Below, piece after piece: positions 1-8,040 of a stretch of DNA of 17,612 bases. Each line of letters begins with the position of its first letter. The stretch's first letter is position 1. The position numbers and the translations under genes are program-made. The notes beneath the pieces were generated by a model that had not been told where the DNA came from, made no database searches, and was given only the letters and a program-made list of their open reading frames with translations. The DNA comes from a bacterium (GTDB taxonomy: Bacteria; UBA9089; CG2-30-40-21; SBAY01): assembly GCA_030018635.1 (NCBI GenBank), contig JASEHU010000011.1, positions 1-17,612 on the forward strand. Reading direction: 5' to 3'.

Positions 1-74
1 ACTCCTGAATTCTGACTACTGGAGCACCCACAATATCAAATGTTATGAACCAGTAGGTAGTTTAATAAAACTTC
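1..74. other. Upstream edge, no gene supported
   Basis: No convincing coding sequence or RNA gene is seen before the pilM promoter. The first 21 bases look like a loose heptamer series (TCCTGAA, TTCTGAC), the same 7-bp period seen in the longer intergenic elements further on. The piece is cut by the window edge, so its nature cannot be settled. Confidence 0.3.
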
Positions 75-103
75 TTGACAAAAAATTTTGTTTATGTTAT
101 TAT
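75..103 (+). promoter_or_regulatory. Sigma-70-type promoter of the pilMNOPQ operon
   Basis: A perfect -35 hexamer TTGACA (75-80) is separated by 17 bp from TATTAT (98-103), which is preceded by TG with one intervening base (95-96), an extended -10. The expected start lies near 110, about 30 bases before pilM. No operator is evident. Confidence 0.8.
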
Positions 104-141
104 TATATTTACTGAAAAATATTAGGAGGGAAAGATAAATA

Positions 142-1239
142 ATGTTTGGACATCAAGGAAAGGTCCCGATAGGATTAGATATCAGCAACGATTCGGTTAA
201 AGTGGTTAAACTTAAAAAGCAAGACAGCAAAATAAGTTTAGATGCTATTGGGATGACAAAGATTTCTCCAGAACCTTTAGATGAAGATACCTTAGGGGCT
301 AAACAGGAATTGGCGGTTAAGGCCATTAGAAATTTGTTAGCTACCCAGAAAATTGATGCCAAAAAGGTTCGCAGCTCTGTTTCTGGGAATTCAGTCGTAG
401 TCAGATATCTCAAACTTCCCTTTATGAGTGAAATAGAGTTAAAGGATGTAATTAAATTTGAGGCTGAAGAACATATTCCCTTTGATATTGAGCATGTAAT
501 TATAGATTTCCAGATAATAAAAGAGACGGTAGAAAAAGATGAGCGGATGATATTAGTCTTATTAGTGGCCTCTAAAGAAGAATTGATTTATGACCATATG
601 GAGGTATTACGACGAGCTGGGGTAGAAACTACTCATATTAATGTAGATACCTTTGCGACAGAGGATGCCCTCACTTATGGGATAGGAGAAGATGATGTAA
701 TTGCTTTAGTTGATATGGGTGCCAGGATGACAAATATCAATGTTGTTGAAAATAAGATTTCCTGTTTTAATCGTGATGTGTTAGTTGGTGGTAATGATTT
801 TACAGAAGCTATCAAGAGAGAATTAGGTATAAGTTTTCAGGAAGCTGAGAAAATAAAAGAGGAGGAAGGGGTAATTCTTTTACCCGAGGAAATGAGGGTA
901 GGGGCACCTGTAGGTAGTGGGGACCGGACAGCACAGATTTCCTATGCTATTGAATCTGTAGGGACAAGACTATTAGATGAATTAGAACGTTCTTTTGCTT
1001 ATTATTATACGCAATTACCTGTATATCGAAAGAATATTGATCGGGTTATTCTAAGTGGTGGAAGTGCAAAACTGGCTAATCTGGATAATTTTTTAGCAAA
1101 TGGTTTAGGCATGACCGTGATAGGAGGAGACCCTTTTGCTAAAATAACTATTCCTTCAAAATTTGACCAGGAATATATTAAAAAAGTAGCCCCTGCTTTC
1201 TCAGTAGCGGTAGGATTGGCCATGAAAGGATTGATGTGA
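142..1239 (+). CDS. pilM: PilM, actin-like ATPase of the type IV pilus alignment complex
   Basis: PilM is a cytoplasmic actin-fold ATP-binding protein that docks on the N-terminal tail of PilN and links the inner-membrane PilN/PilO pair to the cytoplasmic pilus machinery. The 365-aa product has the expected length. Visible motifs are the phosphate-1 loop IGLDISNDSVKVV (residues 10-22), the phosphate-2 loop LVDMGAR (about 189-195) and the adenosine-loop motif LSGGSAKL (304-311). The ATG at 142 has a strong AGGAGG ribosome site at 124-129 and follows a clear promoter. It is the first gene of a five-gene run in standard pilMNOPQ order, and the start of pilN follows after four bases, so translation is probably coupled. 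It could instead be named as a type II secretion EpsL/GspL-like homologue, but the gene order favours the pilus system. Confidence 0.95.
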   Translation: MFGHQGKVPIGLDISNDSVKVVKLKKQDSKISLDAIGMTKISPEPLDEDTLGAKQELAVKAIRNLLATQKIDAKKVRSSVSGNSVVVRYLKLPFMSEIELKDVIKFEAEEHIPFDIEHVIIDFQIIKETVEKDERMILVLLVASKEELIYDHMEVLRRAGVETTHINVDTFATEDALTYGIGEDDVIALVDMGARMTNINVVENKISCFNRDVLVGGNDFTEAIKRELGISFQEAEKIKEEEGVILLPEEMRVGAPVGSGDRTAQISYAIESVGTRLLDELERSFAYYYTQLPVYRKNIDRVILSGGSAKLANLDNFLANGLGMTVIGGDPFAKITIPSKFDQEYIKKVAPAFSVAVGLAMKGLM

Positions 1240-1243
1240 GACA

Positions 1244-1783
1244 ATGACAGAAATCAATTTAATGCCACCGGTACTGGTGGAAAAGAAAAAAGGACAATGG
1301 AGAAATGTAATTATTGGGGTAGTGGTAGGAGCTATACTTTTATTATTTGCACTCTGGTATGCAGGCATTGTGATGGGCGTGAAACAAAAAGAGGCAACAT
1401 TAGAAAAAATTACTACCCAGATAGCCGAGTTACAACCACATCTGGCAGAAATACGACGATTAGAGGCTGAAATAAGCGAGATGAAAAAACGAGTAGATGT
1501 TATTGTCCAATTAGATAAAGGTAGGTTTGTCTGGGCTCATATCTTAGATGAAATGACTATGTGTCTTCCAACAGGACTTTGGTTAAGTGGATTTAGAAAT
1601 ACGGCCGGAACCGATTTGAATTTAGAGGGAAGTGCCCTTGATAACTTTTCTATCGCAAATTTTATGAATAATCTAATAAATTCTACCTCCTTTATAAATA
1701 TAGAGTTAGGTAGGATTGAGAGTACGGTCATTAATGAATATCCAATTAAAACCTTCTCAATCAAATGCAATTTCAGGGGATAA
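1244..1783 (+). CDS. pilN: PilN, inner-membrane pilus alignment protein
   Basis: PilN is a bitopic inner-membrane protein that binds PilM through a conserved cytoplasmic N-terminal tail and dimerises with PilO in the periplasm. The 179-aa product carries the PilM-binding signature at its start (INLMPP, residues 4-9), one membrane segment (about 22-45), a periplasmic coiled coil (about 48-90) and a small C-terminal alpha/beta domain. This layout and length match the family. The gene starts four bases after pilM stops and has only a weak ribosome site, which fits translational coupling. Confidence 0.93.
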   Translation: MTEINLMPPVLVEKKKGQWRNVIIGVVVGAILLLFALWYAGIVMGVKQKEATLEKITTQIAELQPHLAEIRRLEAEISEMKKRVDVIVQLDKGRFVWAHILDEMTMCLPTGLWLSGFRNTAGTDLNLEGSALDNFSIANFMNNLINSTSFINIELGRIESTVINEYPIKTFSIKCNFRG

Positions 1784-1788
1784 GTTAA

Positions 1789-2346
1789 ATGAAAGTTGAT
1801 ATTCTTCAAGCATTAAAACCTATTTTTCTCTCTTTAATATTAATATGTGTAGTTACTTACGGTTTCTCTACCTATATGTATAAACCTATGCGGGAAAAAG
1901 GTATGGAGTTAGATCGAAAAATAGTGGAAAAACAAAGAGAATTAGACGAAACGCAAAAAATAGTTGACAATTTAGATATCAAAAGGGCAGAATTCGAGAA
2001 GGTAAAAAAAGAACTTGAATTTGTAATTAAACGATTGCCAAGTAAACAAGAAATGCCGCAATTATTGAAAACAATAACTAAACTGGCATTAAAATCAAAC
2101 ATCGAGTTAATTTCTTTCAAGCCCCAACTATCTGTACGTAAAGAGGTATATGAGGAAGTTCCAGTAAGTTTACATATTAAAGGAACTTATCATAGCGTAG
2201 GATTCTTTTTAACTCAAGTAGGAAACCTTGAAAGAATAATTACTCCTTCTAATGTTAAGATGAATTCTTTAATTCCCTCAGCAAAAGATCCTTCTACCGC
2301 AAGTGCAGATTTGACTATTACCGCTTTTGTATATAAGGAGCATTAA
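1789..2346 (+). CDS. pilO: PilO, inner-membrane pilus alignment protein
   Basis: PilO is the periplasmic partner of PilN and contacts the lipoprotein PilP, which bridges to the secretin. The 185-aa product has a short cytoplasmic tail, one membrane segment (about 11-28), a charged coiled coil (about 35-85) and a C-terminal ferredoxin-like domain. A PilO-like stretch is LHIKGTYHSVGFFLTQVGNL, in which the GTYHSVGFFL core is typical. An AGGGGA ribosome site (1775-1780) overlaps the end of pilN, five bases before this start. The pilP start codon lies just after this gene. Confidence 0.92.
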   Translation: MKVDILQALKPIFLSLILICVVTYGFSTYMYKPMREKGMELDRKIVEKQRELDETQKIVDNLDIKRAEFEKVKKELEFVIKRLPSKQEMPQLLKTITKLALKSNIELISFKPQLSVRKEVYEEVPVSLHIKGTYHSVGFFLTQVGNLERIITPSNVKMNSLIPSAKDPSTASADLTITAFVYKEH

Positions 2347-2353
2347 GGCAAAG

Positions 2354-2938
2354 ATGAAAAAAAAATTAAATTTTATAGGTCTTATAAGTCTTATAGGTCT
2401 CATAGGTTTTATTCCAGGCTGTGCTAAAAAAGAAGAGAAAAAAATAGTTATTTTGCCACCACAAATTCCTATTGAAAAACCAGAGATGTATTTGCCGGAA
2501 AAATATGAATATAAATCGTTAAATGAACGAGACCCATTTATAGCCCTGGTGGTTAGTGAAAAAAAATCTTCCGAAGGAGGTAAAGGACCGGCATTATCAG
2601 AAATAAATATTTTTGAATTAGAGATGACGGGAATCGTCTGGGACAAAAAGGAATCTATGGCTATTTTTCATGATGGAAATCATTTTGGATATATCTTAAA
2701 AAAAGGAAGCCTGCTAGCGGATAATTTTAAACCAATTAAAGGGATTAGAGGAGAAATTATAGGAAATAACAGGGCATTTTTACAGCAGGGAAAAGCGGCG
2801 GTTAACTTTTTTATGGGGAAACCAAAGATAACAAAAATACAAGGGGCAGAAATATTTGTTCAAAAAGAATTTGAGGAAATGGAAGAACTTGATAAAAACA
2901 AAGAATTTGAAGAAAAAGTTAATTTAAAAAAGGAGTGA
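2354..2938 (+). CDS. pilP: PilP, pilus assembly lipoprotein
   Basis: PilP is a lipoprotein that joins the PilN/PilO complex to the periplasmic domains of the PilQ secretin. I chose the ATG at 2354 (194 aa) over an upstream in-frame TTG at 2327 because it gives a proper lipoprotein signal: basic MKKK, a hydrophobic core and a lipobox ending IPGC with the lipidated cysteine at residue 23. An AAGGAG site lies at 2335-2340, 13 bases upstream, a slightly long gap. The RDPF motif at 59-62 and the C-terminal beta domain with a TGIVW...GNHFGYILKKGS pattern are typical of PilP. Oddly, the signal peptide core is encoded by four 9-bp tandem repeats (2375-2410). The C-terminal tail is very rich in Lys and Glu. 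Confidence 0.9.
   Translation: MKKKLNFIGLISLIGLIGFIPGCAKKEEKKIVILPPQIPIEKPEMYLPEKYEYKSLNERDPFIALVVSEKKSSEGGKGPALSEINIFELEMTGIVWDKKESMAIFHDGNHFGYILKKGSLLADNFKPIKGIRGEIIGNNRAFLQQGKAAVNFFMGKPKITKIQGAEIFVQKEFEEMEELDKNKEFEEKVNLKKE
2375..2410 (+). repeat. Four 9-bp tandem repeats inside the PilP signal peptide
   Basis: Four in-frame units (ATAGGTCTT, ATAAGTCTT, ATAGGTCTC, ATAGGTTTT) encode the tripeptides IGL, ISL, IGL and IGF, which form most of the hydrophobic signal core. The unit resembles the halves of the dispersed intergenic palindrome at 5052, 11142 and 17461 (ATAGGTCAT followed by ATAAGTCCT). Confidence 0.85.
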
Positions 2939-2944
2939 TTTAAA

Positions 2945-5053
2945 GTGAAACATTTTAAAAAAAATCATAAAAAAGAATTGTTGGTGAAAATGTGTTTATT
3001 GATTACTTTTATTTTAATTAGTCTGCCTAACTTAGCTACAGGAACAGCTAAGTTTATGGATGTCAAGGTAATAGAGGAGGATTCAAAAATAAAAATAGAT
3101 TTTATAACCGATAAAGCAGTTGTAAAATATGATTCCTTGACGACGGATAAACCCCCATCTATTGTCATTGATATTTATGATACTCAATGTAGTGAGAAGG
3201 AATTGAGTATTGGTCGGGCCGGTATCACTGGAATTAACCTCATTCCTCAGGAGGGACCCAAGACAAGAGCCATAATGAGACTCATTAAATTACTTCCCTA
3301 TCAAATTCAAAGTTTAAAAAATGGTATTGAGGTAATAATCGATAATCCTTACCATGGTTATCAACTTAAAACAATAAATGTTCACGAGGATGAATCTAAA
3401 ATAAGTCTTTCAATTTCCTCTACATCCCCTCCTCAATATAAATATTTTGACCTTTCTAATCCCAATCGGATTGTAATTGATTTTCTTAATGCCGAGGCTA
3501 AGATAGGAGAAGTGAAGATAACAAGTAAATTTATTAAAAATATCCTTCCGAGCCAGCGTCAGGTGGATCCGGTAAATGTGGCCAGGGTTATTATTGAATT
3601 AACAGAATTTATGCCGTATCAAGTTTTTAGTAAGGGAAATCAGGTTATTCTTGAGTTAACTAAAGCCCCTGTGGTCAAAGAGGTAGAAAGGATTCCCGTG
3701 AAACCTTCAAAAGAGGTTTTACCTCAGGTTAAAGAGGCACCTCAGGTTAAAGAGGCACCTCCAATAGTAAAGAAGGTAACTCCAGCAGGAAAAAAAGAAG
3801 TAAAACCTAAGGCAGAGAAAATTGTAGCCAAACCATCTGAACCTAAACCACTACCTTCTGTCGTGGAAACAAAATCTAAAGAAAAAACCGAACCTACCTT
3901 ATCTTTAGATTTTAAAGACGCCGATATACTTGATGTTTTAAGACTGATTGCTCATAAAGTAGGCCTGAATGTTTTCCCGGGAAAAGGGGTTAAAGGAATG
4001 GTGACGGTTAAACTGGAGAATGTTCCCTGGCAAAAGGCATTAGATATGATCCTGAGAAATTTAGGGTATGTCTATATTATTGAAGATAATGTCCTCCGTG
4101 TTGATTCACCAACAACCCTTTTAGGAGATACAACCACACGGATATTTAAACTTAATTATGCTAAGGCAAGTGATATGGTAGCGATAGTTTCAAACATGTT
4201 GACTACTTTATCAAACCAACAAGCAAGGAAAATGGGAGGAGTTACTCCAATAATAGGCACGGTTATTGAAGATGCAAGAACTAATGCAGTCATAGTAACA
4301 GATATCCCTTATAATGTCCTTCAGATTGAGGAGATAATTAAAAAATTAGATACGAGAACCCCACAGGTAATGATTGAAGCCAAGATTATAGAGGTCACAT
4401 TAGATACACGGAATGCCTTTGGATTTATGTGGTCAGCAGGGGCAGCAAAAGGGCAAAGCCCTTACTTTACACTTGGAAGTTATCAGACAGAAGGTTGGCC
4501 ATTAGGAGATAGAGGTGAGTTTTATTATTCTAAACTTACCAGTAATCATCAATTTGAGTTACAAATAGAGGCTTTAGTCAGCGAAGGAAAGGCAAATATC
4601 CTCTCTACCCCTAAAATATTAGCCTTAGATAATGAAAAGGCAGAGATAATTATTGGAGAGGATATTCCCTATCAACAAACGACAAAGGTTCAAACAGGAG
4701 AGATTATGGAAAATGTTTCTTTCCGGAGTGTAGGTGTAAAATTAGCCGTTACTCCGCATATCAATCCTGATAATTTTATTATGTTAGATGTAAAACCAGA
4801 GGTTAGTTCGCTAAAGGAGTGGGTAGGTGGAATGCCATTGATAACTACAAAAGAGATTACCTCTAAATTAGTGGTAAAAGATGGTGAAACAATAGTTATT
4901 GGAGGAATTATTTCTGATGAAGGGACTGAAAAACTTAATAAAGTCCCCTTGCTCGGTGACCTTCCTTTTGTAGGTCCTTTATTCCGCAAAAAAATGACCG
5001 AGAATCGTAAAACAGAACTTTTGATATTTATTACACCGTATATTAAAAAATAA
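2945..5053 (+). CDS. pilQ: PilQ, outer-membrane secretin of the type IV pilus
   Basis: PilQ forms the multimeric gated channel through which pili cross the outer membrane. The 702-aa product begins at GTG 2945, nine bases after AGGAG (2931-2935). It has a signal peptide (hydrophobic 15-30, likely cleavage after the Ala at 35), two AMIN domains (about 36-130 and 140-240) that bind peptidoglycan in this family, a Pro/Lys/Glu-rich linker (about 240-316), a secretin N0/STN domain (about 318-388), an N1-type domain (about 400-465) and the C-terminal secretin beta-barrel (about 470-702). The barrel carries the family signature VPLLGDLPFVGPLF near its end. It is full length and last in the pilMNOPQ run. 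Two 18-bp repeats (3721-3756) lie in the linker. Confidence 0.95.
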   Translation: MKHFKKNHKKELLVKMCLLITFILISLPNLATGTAKFMDVKVIEEDSKIKIDFITDKAVVKYDSLTTDKPPSIVIDIYDTQCSEKELSIGRAGITGINLIPQEGPKTRAIMRLIKLLPYQIQSLKNGIEVIIDNPYHGYQLKTINVHEDESKISLSISSTSPPQYKYFDLSNPNRIVIDFLNAEAKIGEVKITSKFIKNILPSQRQVDPVNVARVIIELTEFMPYQVFSKGNQVILELTKAPVVKEVERIPVKPSKEVLPQVKEAPQVKEAPPIVKKVTPAGKKEVKPKAEKIVAKPSEPKPLPSVVETKSKEKTEPTLSLDFKDADILDVLRLIAHKVGLNVFPGKGVKGMVTVKLENVPWQKALDMILRNLGYVYIIEDNVLRVDSPTTLLGDTTTRIFKLNYAKASDMVAIVSNMLTTLSNQQARKMGGVTPIIGTVIEDARTNAVIVTDIPYNVLQIEEIIKKLDTRTPQVMIEAKIIEVTLDTRNAFGFMWSAGAAKGQSPYFTLGSYQTEGWPLGDRGEFYYSKLTSNHQFELQIEALVSEGKANILSTPKILALDNEKAEIIIGEDIPYQQTTKVQTGEIMENVSFRSVGVKLAVTPHINPDNFIMLDVKPEVSSLKEWVGGMPLITTKEITSKLVVKDGETIVIGGIISDEGTEKLNKVPLLGDLPFVGPLFRKKMTENRKTELLIFITPYIKK
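3721..3756 (+). repeat. Two 18-bp tandem repeats in the PilQ linker
   Basis: Two identical 18-bp units starting ACCTCAGGTT encode a duplicated six-residue stretch containing QVKEAP, in the Pro/Lys/Glu-rich linker between the AMIN domains and the secretin N0 domain. Such linkers tolerate length change; in-frame slippage is the simple explanation. Confidence 0.8.
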
Positions 5054-5083
5054 AAGAATAGGTCATATATGACCTATTCTTTT
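5052..5083. terminator. Perfect palindrome after pilQ, likely (partial) terminator
   Basis: A perfect 32-bp palindrome starts within the pilQ stop codon. As RNA it forms a 14-bp stem with a TATA loop; the stem begins with AAAA and ends with TTTT, so it can act on either strand. The U-tract is only four bases and is followed by CC, then directly by the GGAGG ribosome site (5086-5090) of the next gene. It may terminate partially, lowering pseudopilin expression below pilQ, or protect the 3' end of the pilQ message. The core ATAGGTCATATA recurs at 11152 and, with one change, at 17472. Confidence 0.65.
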
Positions 5084-5097
5084 CCGGAGGAAAAACC

Positions 5098-5886
5098 ATG
5101 AATAGATTTTTTAAACAAAAAGGTGTTAGTTTAGTAGAATTGCTCATTGCAGGACTTATACTTATTTTTGTGTCTTTATTTGTTTCTACTACCTTTATGC
5201 GTGGTTCAGTAAATTTAGTTAGCTCCTGGGATGAAACCGTATCCCAGACAACTATGCAAGAATTGGCAGAGGAAATAAAGGGAGTGGCAAGAGGATATTA
5301 TCGGTTTATTAAAGTAAGAACTTTAACAGAGAACCTTGCTACTCATCATCATATAAATATCCCCTGTCTGGTTCAGGCTGGAACATCTATTAAGTTTAGG
5401 GTTGTAGCCCATGATAGTGACCATAACAGAACTCATGCACATCCAAGTTCCAGTCCTGTAAGCATTGAGTGGGAACAAGTGGCCGGAGAAGGAACAGTAA
5501 CTGCTGACTTTCGTGGAAAGGTTAGTCTCAGGAATGATGGAATTTCTAATGAAAAGGAGGTAACCTTTACCTCAACCGGTTCTAAACCCATCAGGGGCTA
5601 TTTGCATATTGATGGACATCCAAATGGTCCCAGGACTGAGAGAGCAGCAGGTATTATTGTCTATCCTCAAGCAGGTGAACGAATAGAAAAAGGTGACTTA
5701 AAAGGCACAAGAACCGCTATTTTTGAATTATTCGATGACCCGTTAGATAATCCTCCTTATACAACGGAAGAATTACTTCCAGGAGATTATATGAAGGGGA
5801 CGATTACCTTCTCCTATCAAAGAAAATCACAAACAGGCACTGGGACTAAAAATATGGTTATGATTATTGCCCCATTTCCAGAGTAA
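5098..5886 (+). CDS. Prepilin-like protein (type IV pilin N-terminal signal), PilW/PulJ-like
   Basis: This 262-aa product begins with a type III (prepilin) signal: a short basic leader ending at Gly9, then the hydrophobic helix VSLVELLIAGL with Glu at +5 (residue 14). A PilD-type peptidase would cleave after Gly9 and methylate the new N-terminus. The globular part (about 35-262) is not recognised; it is beta-rich, with a His-rich stretch (HDSDHNRTHAHP) and an Ig-like section. The ATG at 5098 has GGAGG at 5086-5090. Its size and place behind pilQ suggest a minor pilin or pseudopilin that primes or decorates the pilus; this is inference. Calling it PilW or PulJ would be premature. Confidence 0.8.
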   Translation: MNRFFKQKGVSLVELLIAGLILIFVSLFVSTTFMRGSVNLVSSWDETVSQTTMQELAEEIKGVARGYYRFIKVRTLTENLATHHHINIPCLVQAGTSIKFRVVAHDSDHNRTHAHPSSSPVSIEWEQVAGEGTVTADFRGKVSLRNDGISNEKEVTFTSTGSKPIRGYLHIDGHPNGPRTERAAGIIVYPQAGERIEKGDLKGTRTAIFELFDDPLDNPPYTTEELLPGDYMKGTITFSYQRKSQTGTGTKNMVMIIAPFPE

Positions 5887-5901
5887 TGGAGGGGACCTTA
5901 A

Positions 5902-6705
5902 ATGAATAGAAAAGGCGTCACATTAATCGAGGCGGTTATAGGATTTGCAGGATTGGGTATTTTCCTGTTAATGGTTTATACCCTTCTTATGGGTGGAATA
6001 CAGAATTGGACAACTATAAATCCTCAGTTAACTGCTCGACAGATTTGCCGCGAAATCCTTAATGGAAAAACAGGAGAGGAATGGGGTGGACTGGTTGGTG
6101 AGATAAATGCCTGTAACATTAGGATAGCAACTTCAACCCCAACAGGAACTCTCACTAATTTTACCACTCTTAACTTTCAAACAAGATATGGCACAGGTTC
6201 AATAGTCGGAACTGTGGCTATCTGTTATGCGTGGCAAGGAGTGGGCACGACCACACCACCATATTATCCTCTGGATAGATCAGTATCTCAGATAGGCACC
6301 CTGACTAAAACGGTTTGGAGACAACAAATTATTGGAACTACCACCACCTGGGAGATTATACCTACCAAAACCCTAACCCTGGCGACTAATATAAGAATAG
6401 GGTCTTCTACCTACGGAACTATCACTGCCTATCCTCTTTTTAAATATTATACGGGTTTAGGAGTAGAGAAATACGACAACCCAGATACCCCCGCCGTCAA
6501 TGAATTATTGGATGCAATCAACGCCAACCAAATTCGTCAGATAGGTATAAATATGGTCTTTGACATTGATACAGATAAGGACGGCAAATTTGGAGAGGAC
6601 CCTCTTGGGAATGGTAATCAAGATAACGATAGAAAGGTAGATGAAGATAAACCGGCAGATTTTAGCATAAATACAAAGGTTGCCGGAATGAATCTAAATC
6701 TGTAA
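5902..6705 (+). CDS. Prepilin-like protein with Asp-rich C-terminal segment
   Basis: A second prepilin-type protein (267 aa). The leader is only five residues (MNRKG) before the hydrophobic helix VTLIEAVIGF, with Glu at +5 (residue 10). The globular domain is Thr-rich and unrecognised. Near the C-terminus (about 215-253) an Asp-rich segment, starting DIDTDKDGKFGEDP and continuing to DNDRKVDED, resembles calcium-binding thrombospondin-type-3 or dockerin-like loops. Calcium binding by minor pilins is known in other systems, so such a role is plausible here. The start has a strong GGAGGGG site (5888-5894), 15 bases after the preceding gene, so the two are surely co-transcribed. They probably act together in the same pilus or pseudopilus. 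Confidence 0.8.
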   Translation: MNRKGVTLIEAVIGFAGLGIFLLMVYTLLMGGIQNWTTINPQLTARQICREILNGKTGEEWGGLVGEINACNIRIATSTPTGTLTNFTTLNFQTRYGTGSIVGTVAICYAWQGVGTTTPPYYPLDRSVSQIGTLTKTVWRQQIIGTTTTWEIIPTKTLTLATNIRIGSSTYGTITAYPLFKYYTGLGVEKYDNPDTPAVNELLDAINANQIRQIGINMVFDIDTDKDGKFGEDPLGNGNQDNDRKVDEDKPADFSINTKVAGMNLNL

Positions 6706-6736
6706 TTGAAATTATATAACCTATATGACATATTAT
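6706..6736 (+). promoter_or_regulatory. Weak candidate promoter before purB
   Basis: TTGAAA (6706-6711) and TATTAT (6731-6736) are separated by 19 bp, longer than ideal. The 48-bp gap before purB is AT-rich and the change of function makes a separate promoter reasonable, but read-through from the pilin genes is equally possible. Confidence 0.3.
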
Positions 6737-6753
6737 TTTTCTTAGAGGAAAAA

Positions 6754-8040
6754 ATGATAGAACGATATACATTGCCACAAATGGGCAATATCTGGACATT
6801 AGAGAATAGGTACCGGAAGATACTTGATGTTGAAATTTGTGCCTGCGAGGCACAGGCACAGATCGGTAATATTCCCCAGGAGGCGGTAGCGGTAATAAAA
6901 GAAAAGGCAAGATTTGATATGGCCAGGGTTGAGGAAATCGAAAAGACAACCCAACATGATGTTATTGCCTTGCTGACCAATGTTGCTGAGTATGTAGGAG
7001 AGGAATCACGCTACATTCATCTGGGACTTACCTCCTATGATGTAGTAGATACCGCTTTATCCCTGATGATAAAAGAGGCAAGTGAAATTGTTGAAAATGA
7101 CCTGTTTGAATTAAGCGAGATGTTATTAGGTCAAGCTCAAAAATACAAAAATACGGTTATGATTGGTCGAACGCATGGTATTCATGCCGAACCTATGACC
7201 TTTGGCTTAAAATTGGCCTTGTGGTTTAAGGAAACAGGGCGTAATTCAATTAGAATGAAAGCGGCAAGGGAGTGTATCAGTGTAGGTAAACTCTCAGGTG
7301 CCGTCGGAACTTATTCACAGATTAGTCCGAGGATTGAAGAATATGTTTGCGCCAATCTTGGACTGGTACCAACGGCTATTTCCACACAAATCATCCAGCG
7401 TGACCGTCATGCCCAGATTTTAACTACCTTAGCCATTATTGCCTCATCCTTAGATAAATTTGCCACCGAGATTAGAAATTTAGCCCGAACAGACATTCGC
7501 GAGGTAGAGGAATATTTTGGCAAGGGACAAAAAGGCTCCTCAGCTATGCCCCATAAACGCAATCCGGTTATTTGTGAACGAATCTCTGGATTAGCCCGGA
7601 TTGTTCGGGCAAATGCCTTAGCCGGATTAGAAAATGTTGCCTTATGGCATGAACGGGATATTACCCATTCCTCTGTTGAGCGGTTAATTATTCCTCAATC
7701 CTTTATCCTGACAGATTACATGCTGGTTAAATTTAAAGAAATAATCCAGACATTAGTTGTCTATCCTGAAAATATGGAGAAAAATATGGATAAGACGCAT
7801 GGATTAATTTACTCTCAACGGGTTTTATTGGCCATGGCCCAAAAAGGGATGTTAAGGGAAGATGCTTACAGATTAGTCCAACGCAATGCAATGAAGTCCT
7901 TAGATGAAGGGGTATCATTTAAGGATTTACTGAAAAAGGATAAAGAAATCCGCCATGTTTTGTCTATTAAAGAAATAGACACCTGCTTTAATTTAAAGCC
8001 TTATCTTCGACATGTTGATTATATTTTCAATAGATTATAA
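6754..8040 (+). CDS. purB: Adenylosuccinate lyase
   Basis: PurB catalyses two fumarate-releasing steps: SAICAR to AICAR in purine synthesis, and adenylosuccinate to AMP. I chose ATG 6754 (428 aa), not the in-frame TTG at 6706, because family members begin MIERY and an AGAGGA site lies at 6744-6749. With this start the catalytic residues fall at the same numbers as in the Bacillus subtilis enzyme as I recall them: His68 (QHDVI), His89 (YIHLGLTS), His141 (RTHGIHAEP), Ser262/263 in the mobile loop GSSAMPHKRNP (261-271), Lys268 and Glu275. The enzyme is full length and looks active. It follows the pilin genes after 48 bp with no clear terminator, and no other purine gene is in the window. A palindromic element begins immediately after its stop codon. 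Confidence 0.97.
   Translation: MIERYTLPQMGNIWTLENRYRKILDVEICACEAQAQIGNIPQEAVAVIKEKARFDMARVEEIEKTTQHDVIALLTNVAEYVGEESRYIHLGLTSYDVVDTALSLMIKEASEIVENDLFELSEMLLGQAQKYKNTVMIGRTHGIHAEPMTFGLKLALWFKETGRNSIRMKAARECISVGKLSGAVGTYSQISPRIEEYVCANLGLVPTAISTQIIQRDRHAQILTTLAIIASSLDKFATEIRNLARTDIREVEEYFGKGQKGSSAMPHKRNPVICERISGLARIVRANALAGLENVALWHERDITHSSVERLIIPQSFILTDYMLVKFKEIIQTLVVYPENMEKNMDKTHGLIYSQRVLLAMAQKGMLREDAYRLVQRNAMKSLDEGVSFKDLLKKDKEIRHVLSIKEIDTCFNLKPYLRHVDYIFNRL

Noticed and set aside
2..114. Tail of an upstream gene in frame 2
   Set aside because: The frame is open to about 114 only by running through the promoter, and its translation looks random.
2327..2353. TTG start giving a longer PilP
   Set aside because: It would place extra residues before a proper lipoprotein signal and overlap pilO by 20 bases; ATG 2354 is better.
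6706..6753. TTG start giving a longer PurB
   Set aside because: The extra 16 residues are not part of the family; ATG 6754 has a ribosome site and restores standard active-site numbering.
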